Positions 26,344-38,944 of a DNA stretch of 64,000 bases are shown piece by piece. A program made the position numbers and the translations under genes. Below the pieces are notes generated by a model. It saw nothing but the letters and a program-made list of their open reading frames with translations, had not been told where the DNA came from and made no database searches. Position 1 is the stretch's first letter; every line of letters starts with the position of its first letter. Origin of the DNA: Trichobilharzia regenti (taxonomy: Eukaryota; Platyhelminthes; Trematoda; Strigeidida; Schistosomatidae); contig OX235268.1 in the NCBI GenBank assembly GCA_944472135.2, positions 11,414,589 to 11,478,588 of the forward strand, written 5' to 3'.

Positions 26344-26540
26344 GAAAATCCCTACGAAACCAATACTTGAAAATTAATCTGATGATCACTAGCAACTGGC
26401 CCTATCCAGGCATTGACTGGTAGTTCAAGTGGGAAGCCGTAACCAGTAGGGTAGAGCAGGCTGGAGACGAGGCAGTAACTCATCGAAGAAGACATTGCGA
26501 AATGATCACGCTCTGTCGTGAATCCAGGGACGATTGGATC

Positions 26541-26740
26541 GGGTCCCAGTGGTGCAGTGTTCTACGGACTCGCCTTGTAACCAGAAGGTCCTGAGTTGGA
26601 ACTCCGGTGAGTGCATACTGATGAAGACTACGAAACTAGGAGGAAACAGCTGTTGAGCACTCCCAGGTTTTCCAGTGGTTCTCTAACTGATGTCAGCTCA
26701 TGGTGAAATCTTCCATGCAATATAACTTTGACTGAACAGG
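26541..26740 (+). mobile_element. SM-alpha-like SINE with tRNA head and hammerhead
   Basis: The head has an A box (TGGTGCAGTG, about 26550-26559) and a B-box derivative (GAGTTGGAACTCC, 26593-26605), as in a tRNA-derived pol III promoter. A hammerhead ribozyme fold follows at once (26609-26662), then a tail ending TGTCAGCTCATGGTGAAATC and CCATGCAA. This order matches the schistosome SM-alpha SINEs, known to encode hammerheads. It is the best preserved of the copies here. Confidence 0.82.
26609..26662 (+). ncRNA. Hammerhead ribozyme (SINE-borne)
   Basis: Stem I pairs GAGTGC (26609-26614) with GCACTC (26657-26662). The core CTGATGA is intact at 26618-26624. A weak stem II (CTA/TAG) and GAAAC (26643-26647) follow. 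Stem III is very short (around AGCT) before the cleavage site, where GTT replaces the preferred GTC. The very short stem III is typical of schistosome hammerheads. Weak stem II and GTT suggest reduced activity. Confidence 0.72.
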
Positions 26741-26849
26741 AAGAAAAGTTACAATTATGCAATGCTACACAAGTACTAACAACGCATACCTAGAGAATAA
26801 CAGAGACTCAAACAGATAACTGTGAACAATAAAACAGACAGATGTCTAA

Positions 26850-27020
26850 ATCGAATTTCAGCTTGTGGTATCAACGTCAGCAGAGCCATGATCAAATAAC
26901 ACTGGAAAAGAACTCAAAAGACTCAGAAGAAGACTCTTTGTAAACTTCTGCTCTACTGAAATTTGGTGATTGGAGGTAGTGTGGAAATTAAGGATACTGG
27001 AGACAAGATTGAGAATTTTA
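26850..27020 (+). mobile_element. RTE LINE scrap (endonuclease end)
   Basis: LFVNFCST and, one frame over, NLVIGGSVEIK correspond to the FVNFCAFNNLVIGGS block near the end of the RTE endonuclease, also present at 59129. Upstream similarity is weak. Short and frameshifted. Confidence 0.5.
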
Positions 27021-27514
27021 AGAGAGTGTATATTCATATCACCTTTTAAAACTTCAAATTATTTCACCATATATCATGCATGATTAGTTAGTTATTTACT
27101 CATGTGCAACATTGCATTTAGTCAACCCTTATTTGTTTGTCTAAGTGTTTTGTTGTAATTAATGATATCATCGGCTTACACTTTATTTTCACATTTCATT
27201 TTTATGTGAGTGAAAAGATTTCACGGGCACACTATCTAAGAAAATGATGCTGGCATATTTCAAATAACTATCTCAAAAATACTTATATGAAGAATTATCT
27301 AGCCTTCAAAATGAATTATATAAAATAAACGTGCTGTGTAGGCCATAGCTTCTTCGGTGCAATTGTTAAATACCTGAAACTTTGTTTAGAATCTACTTGC
27401 TCTCCCTTAAAGACAAACTATACTGCCAATATCTTTTTGTGTAGCAGGTCTTCGAATGAAAAGTGTAGAAGGAAAGGTACTGACAAGACTCATGTCATCC
27501 CAGGATATGTATAT

Positions 27515-27590
27515 AAATATGCATTATGTATATTATTATATATAATATAATATATATTATATATGTTATAATATATATGTATATAGTACA
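27515..27590. repeat. AT-rich quasi-palindromic run
   Basis: About 75 bases almost entirely of A and T, with many overlapping TATA/ATAT inverted repeats that can fold back on themselves. Confidence 0.8.
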
Positions 27591-27693
27591 AATATGTGAA
27601 CGACGCATTTTTCTTTAATTAGAAAGCTGAAAACGGAAACTTTCTACAACACAATAACTCAATCTCAAAATATATATAGCTTACTAATGAAGT

Positions 27694-27930
27694 TGTGCGT
27701 CGGTGGCACAGCGGTCAGCATGCTCGCCGACCATGCACATGGTCCGGGGTTCGATCATCGGCCGACGCACTCCTTTACCCCACTTATCCAGTAATAAGAC
27801 TGTTAAAGAGGGAAGGTTGGGCATGGGGCTAGCAACCCCATCCTGTAAAAATGAACACTGCTCCAGAAACTTCAAGCCTCTAGCTTGAAGCCCTACGTTC
27901 CACTAAGAACGTGAATGAAATGAATGAATA
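27694..27930 (+). mobile_element. tRNA-headed SINE, tail type 1, with 11-bp TSD
   Basis: Head: GTGGCACAGCGG (A box region), the shared ACCATGCACATGGT block and GGTTCGATC (B box, 27748-27756). Tail: ACTCCTTTACCCC, then GCTAGCAACCCCATCCTG, finishing in a GAAT-rich end. The direct repeat ACTAATGAAGT flanks it exactly (27683-27693 and 27931-27941), which fixes both ends and shows target-primed insertion. The head is the best preserved of this family here. Confidence 0.88.
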
Positions 27931-28072
27931 ACTAATGAAGTAAAACTTGGAGAGAGAACACTCAACACTCCGGATTGTCTTGTTAAAGCAAACTGTCGAC
28001 AAACTAAAATTCACCATGTTCGGAAGACAGATACTTTCAAATAATAAGACAGCTTTGGTGGATGTTTAAGAT

Positions 28073-28276
28073 ATGTTTCCTAAAATGACACAATCCATCT
28101 GTGTTCATAAGATAAAGTGTTCAGAGTATGAGGCTTGCCATATGGGGGAAACCAGTAGACAAGTGAATGTCAGACTGAATGCACACGTACTGTGCACGAA
28201 ACGTCCTCCTAAAGCTGCAGTGGAATTAAAGTCTCGAATAAGCTTTCACTCACATAGAGAAATACTAGTCTTTTAA
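28073..28276 (+). mobile_element. GIY-YIG-like Penelope scrap
   Basis: A 67-codon frame contains CVHKIKCSEYEACHMGETSRQ followed within a few residues by RLNAHV. This fits the ..YKI-C--C---Y-GETSR---RL-EH pattern of Penelope GIY-YIG domains, but the second Cys and the YIG Tyr are replaced. No other part of the element could be read with confidence. Confidence 0.5.
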
Positions 28277-31200
28277 GCTTTGCATATTTTAGCGACATCG
28301 AATGCAACAAATAGGAATTAAGGGATAGACTTTTCATTTGTATGGCATACTCTAATGACACACAACAGAAGAGACAAAATACAAATGCATTCAAGTGTTG
28401 ATTCGCGGGGATTTGGCTAATTACAGGATTTTCATCATGGGCTGACATATGTTACAGAACCGTTAGAATCCCAATGACCAATGAAAAGCTTTTTCTTCCT
28501 AGGTTGGCCCACTTCAGTAGTACGCACCCAAAGTCGTTCTAATTTAAGAATTTAATCTTACAAGACGAGTCACTCGGACACTATGCAACTCACGATATAC
28601 TGCAATTGTTAGTTAATGCCATCGGCTGGTAACTGTCATGACACCCGTTCTCTTGTACTACACTAATCAAGACTTCCTACGTGTGACAATCTGACATGAG
28701 GCATAACAAATACATGACGAATGTCCACAGTTTTCTGTTAGTACGAATGTCTATCAACAAGTGACCTTCAATTCATGTAATATTTTGACTGTATATTCTT
28801 ATGTTAAACAAACTTCGAATGATTTTGCTTTGACATCCATGACCTACATGGTGAAACGTTCTGAGAAGTTCTGTTTTGACTTTATCTCAAACATACTGGG
28901 ACTAATTCAAATAATTTATAATGTTTCACTATGATTTTATAAAATCAGAACTATTGTTCTGAGGATTCTATGGTCAACATGGCAAAACTTTCACAGAAAT
29001 CTTGTTTCGACTTTTTTTCTTAGACACACTGAGACTATTTCGAATGAATTATTATGGTTCACTCTGATTCGGCGCTCAAATTATTCCAGGAAATTCCTAA
29101 CATCTACGGTATCGACACACATTTAGTCTTCAATTTCATTTCTTCATTTTAGTGCAGAAACTGAACTTTAGGTTCAGTCGGAAGTGAACATGCTAATATG
29201 GTGCATTAACTAAAGTAATAACGAAATGAAAACAAAGAAAAATAGGTGTCTTTATATAAAACAGTGGTGAAACCAAAGCATTTAGTAGATACCACCTCAT
29301 CGCATGTAAGACTATAGAGGTAAAATAATTCATTTTCATAACATATGAACAATAAACATTTTCGTAGGAGAATAACACACAAATGAGAATGGACAGCATC
29401 TGTACTTACAAATATAGACTAGAAAGGTGTTGAAAAATAAGGAAGTCAAATTCATAGATAAACTTCTATAAAGTAGAACCTGAGGAAGGATGATAAGTTG
29501 TATTTCACTTAAATGAAACTAATTTATTCCACCGAAAATGAAATACCTAATATAACTGTATAATAACTTGAAAGTATAGAGACGTAAGAACGTCAATCTC
29601 AAAATCAACTCCATTGAGAATTTCTCGGTCTGTAATTATATACCTTTATTTTATTGCCACTAAAATATGCTGGAGACCATAGTGCACTATGCAAAACAAT
29701 CTCGAATCAAATGCGAATAAAGAATGATATTGTGACAAAATTTATCAGTCACCAGGCAAAATATCCGCAAAACTAAGGCATTCAACAATTGTGGCTAATT
29801 CAGCGTAAGTGCATAAGGCTAAGATATTGAAAAATCATTAACTGTCATTTGTGTTAATCTTGAGTGAATTTCGAATAACCAGCCAAAATATAACGGTCTT
29901 CCATTCCTTTGTGAATAACAAATTCTACTTTTGTCTAGCTGCGTATTGTTCATCAGAAGATTGAAGGAATACGACCAGAAATGATACTGTGAATTAGAAT
30001 GACGTTGTTTCATAAACTTTGAAGCTGCCAATTCTAACCTGTAAAAGTCTTAACCCCTAAAAGTTTTGAAGCTACTCGGGGGCTTATACAACACAGTATG
30101 TGATTTTCACTCAGATGCAGTGAGCACATAAGGAATTCAGAAGAGCGGAACAACGAAGCAGGTAGGATGTAAATCTTTTTTGGGATTTGTAAGGCTTTCT
30201 TCATCTATTGAATGACGACTGCCCTTCCGTGTGTTTCAATAGGTTTTTCCTGCTTCACTTGTCCCTGCCGTACTTTCGAAAATAAGGGTTCATAAACAGC
30301 AATAATCTTCTGAAATATAAAGAATCGTCGGTCGATAATCAGTATAATTATTTTCATCGAAATGTTGGCTCCTAAACTGTAATTTTGTTACTGTAACCAT
30401 TTATGCTGTCAGTGTTTTGTCATGATGGTTTATTGCCAGTGGAATATTAAATAATCTCCGAGTCACCAGCTTGTCTTCTGATATATTCGGGTTGATTGAA
30501 GTTCATAGTATTCTCAGATGCGTCTGCTGATCTTCTTGTGACGACATAAGCTTGAGGATCGATGGGTTGACAGTCATTGAAGCGGGTGCATTTACATAAA
30601 CATGTAAAATATATGAACAAGGCGCATTCGGATTTACAACATACAAACAAAGATTTCTGTGAGAATCACATGCAAATGAAAAAGAAGAACAGTTGTGCTT
30701 ACATAGATTGTCTTTAAAAACAAACATTTAAGGTGATCAGATACATGAATTTTAGCAAAGTGATCATCAGGAAGAATTATGAAATTATTTCACTCAAATA
30801 GATCCTAATCAATCCCACCAAAAATGTAAATTCTTCAAATAATTGTAAATTAACCTGAAAGTCCAGAAACGTAGGGACTTCCAGGTAGCTTAAACCATTG
30901 ATGACGTCATAATCACTGTTAAGTTACAAAACATTCAGGAGGTTAAACGTTAATTGATGAATTTTTATTGAAAATTTGCAATGCAACTCTCACTACACTC
31001 ACTGGGCGCTCCAACTGTCAAAATTCAAATATATTCCAAAGAATCGTGTGTGAAAGGATTACGTTTGTTTTGTAAAATATAGGTATTAAAGATCACATAA
31101 TATGTTATCCAGATGCAATCCTCCAGTGAGGTTGTAAGTAAAAGACACTGGGTGAAAATACCTCCTGCTTCCTTCGTTCATGATCACTTGTGTTCTTCGT

Positions 31201-33089
31201 AGTTTACTGTAACAAAGTTTTTTTATTTAAAACTTTTCCTTAGGTTGCCTCAAACAAATTAATTAGCCATGCAGAAATATGTGTTCGGCCGCAAAAATGT
31301 GAACTGGTGTTCAACGGTTTCTTCACACTAGCAAAGTGTTCCAGTCTCTAATGACAGAATAATGCGTGTTTTTCCGTTAGGTCCATCATTACTCCCGTCA
31401 AGACTCAATTTTTTTTATTTTAGTTCCAATAATATACGTTATGCCTTGAAGTACACTCCATTTTACTATTTCTGTTGGATTAACACGATGTCTGAAGGCA
31501 AACATCAGGCATGATTTGGCGGAAATGATGATGTGATAACTCAATACTTTTAAGAAACAATGTAATGATTCTGTCTGAATAATGACGAAATTTGGTGCTC
31601 CATGGCATACATTTCACAGCGCTTAAAAACATTTAAACTACTGCTGTCGAGATAAGTGTATAAATTCGAGCTTACTGACTCAGTTCATCAAGACTATTAG
31701 CTAATTGCAATTCCTACTTCATTAGGGTTCTACAGAGAGTATCGTTCGTATTAGGAATAGAGGTGAAGAGGAATCTCAGGTGACAGACTCTGAAGTGTCA
31801 GGTTTATAAGTGGTTAAACAACAATGAAGTCCAATTAATTTGTAATCGTAGACGACATTTCAAGCTGAATGATATGTATCTGTTGAATTCTGAAGCAGAC
31901 CAACCTAAGATCAGGAAATGTGTTTTTATATATATATAATACGGTACAAAAATGCTATTGCTGCAGCAAATGCCTGAATATATTTTTGGATTCACATTCA
32001 TCATTTACACTTTAGGTGTTTCATGATACACCGAACAATACACAATTATTTTCAAGGAAGATAATGTATTCACTACACGATAATTCAACTAAATCTCATA
32101 TTCATGAGAAAAAATTTAAACCATCAGAGTATAATGCAGAAGGAGACAAATTCTGTCCATCAAACGTTTGTGAGAATCATATGTGAAAATATTGTTATGT
32201 GATAAATGGACTCACATGCTATTTATAACAGATGGAATGTATTATAAAATTATGACTTTGATGTTAATTTTGTCTAATAAACTGAAACGATATTTATAGA
32301 CAGTTATTTATATTTCCAACCGAAGTTGTGACAATATCAATTGTTGTATTTATTAGAGAAGATATGCGTCAATAACTGGTAGATGCATGCCAGGTGTGAA
32401 TGAGTTGTCTTTTATACTGTCATTCATTCGGTGATACACAATGGAGATAATGATGATTTATCCAACTGCTACCACTTTTAAGACCATTATTTTGAAACGA
32501 CTGTCGAAAAGCTGTTTCATTTAAGATACAGACCACATCATTCATAAAATATTTGAAAAAATGTAAAAATCAAAACCATCTTCTCTTAGGAAAACGTTAG
32601 GCTTCGAATTCGCCTGACATTTTACTATTTTTAAGGAAAAATCCTGTTCATCTTGGAAGTCTCCGGAAACCACTGATAACGCAAATGTTTCGCTAAAAGT
32701 CTATGGGTACAGAAATGATTTTAGGCATGCACAGTTTCTTAGTAACTTCCTGGTATAGATGACAGAAACGTTTAAACGAATACGAAGAAGTGCAATTCAA
32801 CTTGCATAAAGCAACACTAACGTTGCTCAAAATGCTAAGTCCACCTGTAAGCATCGTTGCCCGACAACAGTGCCCTCCTTCAACATTTCCATTTTCATTA
32901 GTCCATGTAGCGATGGATGTTACGCTAATAGTCATCCACAACACAAAGATTTGCTTGTCACGAAGGAACTGCATACTGATAACGGATTCTTCCAAACACA
33001 GTGATAGGAAGTCACACTTTGTTTAATATGTTATTAGATCCTGTCAGATGACATAGGATATTGTGTGTCTTTCACCCACTCTGAATTAG
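28277..33089. other. Non-coding, nothing recognised
   Basis: Nearly 5 kb of AT-rich sequence with no gene, RNA or recognised element. Short frames (60-100 codons) are consistent with chance. Confidence 0.45.
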
Positions 33090-33480
33090 TGATGGAGTGG
33101 TTGATTGTGTTGATCATTTCATTTATCTGGAAGGTTACCTCAGTCCTGTTGGATTGAAAACACAGCTGGCATACAAAAGCCGCTTTTGGAATTTTGTAAA
33201 CTGAACTCATCCCGTAGTATGCAGTTCGCCCTGTACTTCGTTACGACTGGACACTTGGTGTCGGAAAGTAGTTGTTAACAGACAAGATTCTTGTGACTCT
33301 GTCTCTCAAACTCACACATTAGGTGGTGTAGTATGGTCAAACGTAATGGTGGCTTGTAGTGGAAGTTCTACAAATTGGAATGACTGGCATTTGTGTTACA
33401 CATGCCATGCTATTGCTTCCCTTGTTAGCCGACGTATGGCAGTGTTACAAATACGTTAGAGGTGACCTGTCCTAAAATAA
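33090..33480 (+). mobile_element. LINE reverse-transcriptase C-terminal relic
   Basis: Plus-strand pieces in shifting frames match the distal RT region of a LINE common in schistosomes: VDHFIYLEGYLSPVGL (F-YLG--ISP-G-V block), AVRPVLRYDWTLGV (AVRSVLLYGCETWPL block), and KLEWLAFVLHMPCY with a TGA in place of W (LHRLRWLGHVLRMP block). It is a different lineage from the relics at 36640 and 54155. Decayed and inactive. Confidence 0.68.
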
Positions 33481-34837
33481 TGAAGACAATGAACCATAAT
33501 TTTGGGTGACAGCGCAAGCCACAAGGGGCATAGAAGCACCACTGTTTCATGCCCCATTAATCCAACATATCGCACAATTATTTTTTTGGTTTAATTGATT
33601 CCTTTATGTTCTAAATGAAACATAAGGCTTCAAGATAAATAAAGCTTTGAAGTTCCACAAACTCCCTTTATTCTTCATTAAATAATCTTATTTCTCACTA
33701 ATTTGAGATTACTAAAGTTTATTATCATTTACTATCTTTCTCGTCTTACACACGCTGATTGTGATTTGTGAAAACTTGATGTTTTGCACTTAAGATCAAA
33801 GTTCTGCGCTGAAAATTCAATTCACTTTCTCAGTGTCATATGTTAATGCTGGGATGATCTCACAGGAACACATTATTTCAACACGGTAGACGTGTTTTGC
33901 CTATATCTGTCTACCAAATCACAAAATTCAATCTCTGAATAACAGGCATTTTCCTTCATCACATTCCATTTGCCATCAGTTTCACGAATAGGTGTTAGTG
34001 ATTATATATTTTTCTGATCAGCCAAACACGTTCACCTTAGTTAATTAATTATGTGCATCTTTTCAATGTGTATTATCTTTCAAACAGGCCTAAGTTATCC
34101 TTATACATCGACCTGGAAACATTCTCAAGGCATTCTATTGCACAGAAAGGAATTTAGTTCCGGCCCACCAGAAATACCAAAGTTGCGGTTATTCACAGAA
34201 TAACTGACTACTTACAATAATAGCCTGCAAATATATGTAGATAATGCATTTTTATGTTATCCTCCAATATGTACAGATGTCGAATAAACAAAGAAAGCAT
34301 ATTTTAGCGAAAATTATAGCCTCAATACAATATATCCAGGATTAAAACTTCCTGAATAGTGAATGTGACAGTAACCAGCATGAAACGATATATCATCCTT
34401 TTCCACGAATCTTGTGATTTATCTTGTGATGGATAAACAATATAAATCCATCATTTCTCAAGCATACCGTTATTTATTGGGTGATCGTTTCATCACCTTT
34501 TGTCTCACCTTGGTCTTTGTCGAATCGCCAACAAATCAGAATAACCTTTGCCACCCTTCAAGAACAATCCATTCGTACAGCTGTGAGCCGACTTTAATGG
34601 GGTGTATAAGTCGTATAAATGTGATGTGTTTTTTGCCAATAAATAAAGAGTATCTTACATTCTAAGACTAGCCATTGTCATTTGATATATGCGTGGCCCT
34701 GTGAAGCAGAGAGCTCAACAGAAGAATAGGCGTATTAGCCTACCGATCAAGTTCATTGCCATTATAACAACCAGCAGCACAGATATAACAGAATGTCTCC
34801 TAAATACTCCGGCTGACAGAATTAGGTTTGCATCAAA
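33481..34837. other. Non-coding, nothing recognised
   Basis: No gene or element recognised. Confidence 0.45.
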
Positions 34838-35100
34838 GAAAGGACTAGACACATCACACTAGTTACTAATGTCCAACCAAATTATCCAATACAGTCCTAC
34901 AGGAGGTCGATGGAGAGTCAGCAAAAAAATCTTTGATAACGTCTCTGACCGAAGCACTGGCTGACGTGGGTTCGAATCTCAGAAGCGATATGAGTTCTTT
35001 CCAGGTTGCAGATACGCCTTGCTGACTAGAGTAAACCAGCACGAAACGTGGTCCAAGGCTTCCTTCTGATTTTCACCAACCATCTCATATCATCAAATAC
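34838..35100 (+). mobile_element. Hammerhead SINE, second subfamily
   Basis: The B box GGGTTCGAATC (34968-34978) is close to consensus, followed by a conserved AGCGATATGAGTTC body, a hammerhead fold (35016-35059) and a tail (TTCACCAACCATCTCA). The block at 34838-34892 also occurs at 21485. Body and ribozyme loop differ from the 26541 family but match 38945-39120, so two hammerhead SINE subfamilies are present. Confidence 0.72.
35016..35059 (+). ncRNA. Hammerhead ribozyme fold (SINE-borne)
   Basis: Stem I pairs GCCTTG (35016-35021) with CAAGGC (35054-35059) perfectly. CTGACTA stands at the CUGAUGA position (35022-35028), GAAAC is at 35043-35047 and the cleavage triplet GTC at 35051-35053, all in the expected order. 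The two core changes (GA to CT inside CUGAUGA) should abolish cleavage. Confidence 0.68.
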
Positions 35101-35914
35101 TGAAAGCTTCGTGAATACAAATAGTGTGTGACTCTACACCAAACATAATTACACCTACATATAGCTTCAATCAAATGCTATCTCAAAGTACCCCTCTTCA
35201 GACAGAGATTGCGTCGGTTTGAAGTGATTCAACGCTTCATTTCTAAATTAAACAATTTCCAGCCGCTCACTTGCTCCTCAATAATCCGATGTTCCCTAAA
35301 TGTTAACAAGCATCGCAATTCAAAGTGAGTAATCTCGTTCAAATTGAAGTTATAATTCTGAAGGATGTAGGCTGAGAGACCGCCAGTATGTTGTCAGGCC
35401 ATATTCGAGATTATATAATTTCTTAGTGATCCAAATGTCTGAGAAAATTCGAAGTTGTGAGGATTTAGGAAATACTAAAAATTGGTTGAACGCTATTGCA
35501 TGTGAATATATATACACATATTTGAATACACAAACCAGCTCCAAAAACTTACCTCCTTTAATGTATAATTAAATTTAAAACACAGTATTAACATAAGTAT
35601 GAGATGTTTACATGCAAGAATGAATGAATTTGCCTTATGTGTAAATTTTGAATGATCTGGATGAGCATAAAACACATTGAGACTGCAGATATATTAGACA
35701 ATCATTTGTGATAAATTGAGATGAAATATCAGCAAATCATGCAATAATCGATTAGTGATTCTTCTACGTAATAATGTTATTTTCAATGTCACGCTAACAC
35801 CGGTGAAACAGTAGAATTTACCTGTATATTGAGATAACTGTAACAGTAGCAAGCTCTTTTACATCCTAAGCAATATTTTGGATGCCTACATTCTGGGAAG
35901 TGGATATTTTTTTG
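35101..35914. other. Non-coding, nothing recognised
   Basis: No gene or element recognised. Confidence 0.45.
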
Positions 35915-36092
35915 ATTGCAGATTGATTTCACACCGTATTTTTGGTACAGGTATGGAATTTTCAGCCTGTGATATTGGTAGCCTAAATTTTGCAGGCCAA
36001 CCATAGATATCAGGTGTGCGACGGCAGAGGATCGAACTCCGGACCATGTGCATGATCGGCGAGAGTCCTAACTGCTGTGTCACCGTTGTTGT
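35915..36092 (-). mobile_element. tRNA-headed SINE, tail type 2
   Basis: On the minus strand: CACAGCAGTTAGGACTCTCG (A box region), ATGCACATGGTCC and GTTCGATCCTC (B box), then a tail with CACACCTGATATCTATGG and GAAAATTCCATACCTGTACC. The same head and tail recur at 58665-58862. The head is shared with the type 1 SINEs but the tail is unrelated to theirs. Confidence 0.78.
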
Positions 36093-36639
36093 TGAACACA
36101 TGTTCCTGTAGCAACCTTGGGAACTAATAATATAATATACAAAATAAACGTATATTACATATATATGAATATAGTTTAAAAAACACCAGAACGCTGAAGT
36201 AGGGTGGATTTAGCGAAACCTAGTTATGTGCGGACTGAAATGACATCAGTTTGCATCATCACCACATAGAGTGTGGTACAAAAGTCAGCCTTTTATTTCA
36301 ACTCAATGGATTCTGAAACAGTTATCTACCGTGAGGTAATTCAGGAACTCCCTCAACATGACAGAATGAAGTACTGTATTTAGTAGCTGTATGATGTCGA
36401 CCCGTCACTAGAGATTCACAACTAAAGTCAGCATTAAACATTCATGACGAAGATAAGATAGTTTATCCGCTATCACGATTGATGTTCCTTAATTTAGTGG
36501 AGCAAATCATTAGACAGACGGGGGCATTCAATGACGAGGATACGTTGGACTGAAATCTGAATGGATGATTTATATCATCCTGTCATACAAACTAAAGGCT
36601 GTTGATGCGAAAAGCAACAAACTAAAAGGAAAAGCAGTA
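36093..36639. other. Non-coding, possibly decayed LINE sequence
   Basis: Nothing can be read with confidence. The stretch leads into the LINE relic beginning near 36640 and may include its more decayed upstream part. Confidence 0.35.
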
Positions 36640-37230
36640 AAACCAGGAATTCGGGCAAACATAAGGAAGACAAAGATGATTGAGATACACAACCATTCAA
36701 AAAACAGAAATCTTATAAAATGAGAGAAGTCTTAGGGAATTCATCTCTATTACTAACACAGACACCATCTGATCAGATGTAAGCGACATTGATTCTGATG
36801 TCAGATCCATGATTGAGAAAGCAATACTGACGTTCACTACTCAAAAATAAGTGAAGGGAACTACGTTATTAAACACGGAATAAGATCCTAAGATCCATCA
36901 CCAATGTCAAGTCATTTCTTTTAGGCGGTTCACAGATTTGGTGCATACCTCACCTAGAGCATTCGCAACAGGTTACAGCGTGTCATAGACTGTCGTATTC
37001 ACCCAAAACCGAAGATCAGATGAGAAGCTAGAAGGAATAAGACAAGAAAATCAAGCTACCAGACAACTAACAGAGAAAGTATTGCATAATAAAAATGCGG
37101 AATAAAATGTAGGTGGTTCAGACATGTGATGAAGAGGTTGTCAAGCGGCATCACTTAAGTGACTCTCTAGTACAACTTAGAAACAAGGAAGAATATTTCA
37201 GGATATATCATAACATAGAAAAAGGTGTAT
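36640..37230 (+). mobile_element. RTE-type LINE relic (RT C-terminal part)
   Basis: Ordered pieces on the plus strand: GIRANIRKTKMIEI near 36650-36695 (GLNIHKGKTKVM block), SDIDSDVRSMIEKAILTF near 36780-36835 (DADVRARIGKAR block), NVKSFLLGGSQIW near 36905-36945 (NVKSVLLYGSETWR block), and CRWFRHVMKRL near 37105-37140 (KWRWIGHTLR block). Stops and frameshifts throughout. A decayed C-terminus may reach 37230. Confidence 0.75.
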
Positions 37231-38944
37231 GAGGAATAATTTGAAGCTCGGCGACAAGTTGAATGTAGTTGTGGAGATTTCAGGGCAGGCAACTACAACA
37301 GTATGATATACATGAAATGATAAAAAGTGACCTCAAATTTTCAACTTACCACATTCACCATCACGAATAAGGCACGAAATAGAGATTAGAAGTAGTATTT
37401 CTTTGCAGAAGTTCATTGTGATCAAAGTGTTCTCTAATTCTACGTTTCCTTATATACTGAAATTTGTTATTGTTTACAAGTCTAATCATCCATTACCATG
37501 AAAGAAAATGTCTCCATTTCAACTTCAGAGCTGTTGCGGTACTTTCAAAGAATATTTCTAATTGTATTTTAGAACAAAACATTTAAGCGAACAATATTGT
37601 TTTCAATTAGATCTCATCAGGCTTAACTCTAATATATAAATTTTTGACAAATAAAATACAAATATAAACCAAGCGTCGTGTTTTGTTATTGTACTTTGGC
37701 ACACGTTTGACGTAATTCACTAGTTTTATCATCTTCCTTGAAATATTTCCAACTTTAGAATGGAGAAAATATAACAGAGTCTTCAGTGATTTTGTAAACT
37801 AAGGAGCATATAATTTACATCTGTTAAACACTGAAAAATGTATGATTTCGAAAACGTGTCTACTATTTCCATAAAATGTTGATTCTACAAATCGGTTTAC
37901 TTGAGAAAAGACGATTTGCAAAACGAAGTAAATGGAAACCAACTTATGAGAAGTGTGATTTTACGGTTCGTATCCTCTGAAAATGAAAACGGTATCAGTT
38001 TACTTGAATCTTGAATGTGAATAAATGGCTCATCAGAAATAGAAATAGACTCATTCATTTCTTCTGGGAAACTATACTCCAACTATATCACCAATTATTT
38101 CTGCGAATCGCAGTCTCAGGAACATACATTTAAGCCAGCTGAATTTCGTGCTAACAAAATATAAAATTTATCTTTTTACATTTTATCGCATACGAGTTTC
38201 TAAATAGTCAGTCACGAAGATAACCATGTTGTTCATTGTAACTCTAACGTGGTGCACTATTCATCTAACCAGAATGCATCAAAATGAAACTCATGAAGTG
38301 AGTACATTGCATAGGAGACATAAATTTATGATTTAAGCTTCTACATTTTGTTGCATTTACGCATGTTGTCACTTGAACATTCAAAAATCAGAAAAATCTC
38401 ATTCCCTTCTGTTTCTTTACTACAAATTTATTAAGGATGGGCTTTGTTAAAATCCTCTAATATCAATGTCAGCAAATCATATAGCGTCCCTAAAGGCAGT
38501 TAACGTTTTGATGTAATCTATGGATGGGATTCTAAAGGAGTGGCCACAGTATTCTGTATTCATTAACTGTCAAGTTTTTGAAGAGGTGACAGAATAACTT
38601 TCAGCCAGAAAACAACTAATGAGTTGACTCTGTTTATCTAATAATAACGAATAATAATGTACATGATATATAAATATCCCTTGATTTCCTCAATATAAAC
38701 TAGCCCAATGCGTCTATTCCACTCTTTGGCATAGACTGAATTCTGGGAAAAGTTTGCAACATTCGGCAGTTTGATATCACAAGGCACTGTGAATTTTTGA
38801 TGTCAGATGATTGCAGACAATTGTCTATACCAAGATTACATCAGCACTCGCCAGTAAGAACCACCTGCAGCCATGAAAGAAATTATGTCAGTCTTAAAAT
38901 TCAAACCGCTTCACCATTTGTTGCAGTCAGAACCGTAGTCATTG
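37231..38944. other. Non-coding, nothing recognised
   Basis: No gene or element recognised. Confidence 0.45.

Noticed and set aside
26166..26423. 85-codon plus-strand frame
   Set aside because: It overlaps a SINE tail, and no domain is seen.
26541..26608. Genuine tRNA gene
   Set aside because: The A and B boxes are present, but the acceptor stem and anticodon arm do not fold as a tRNA, and the SINE body follows directly.
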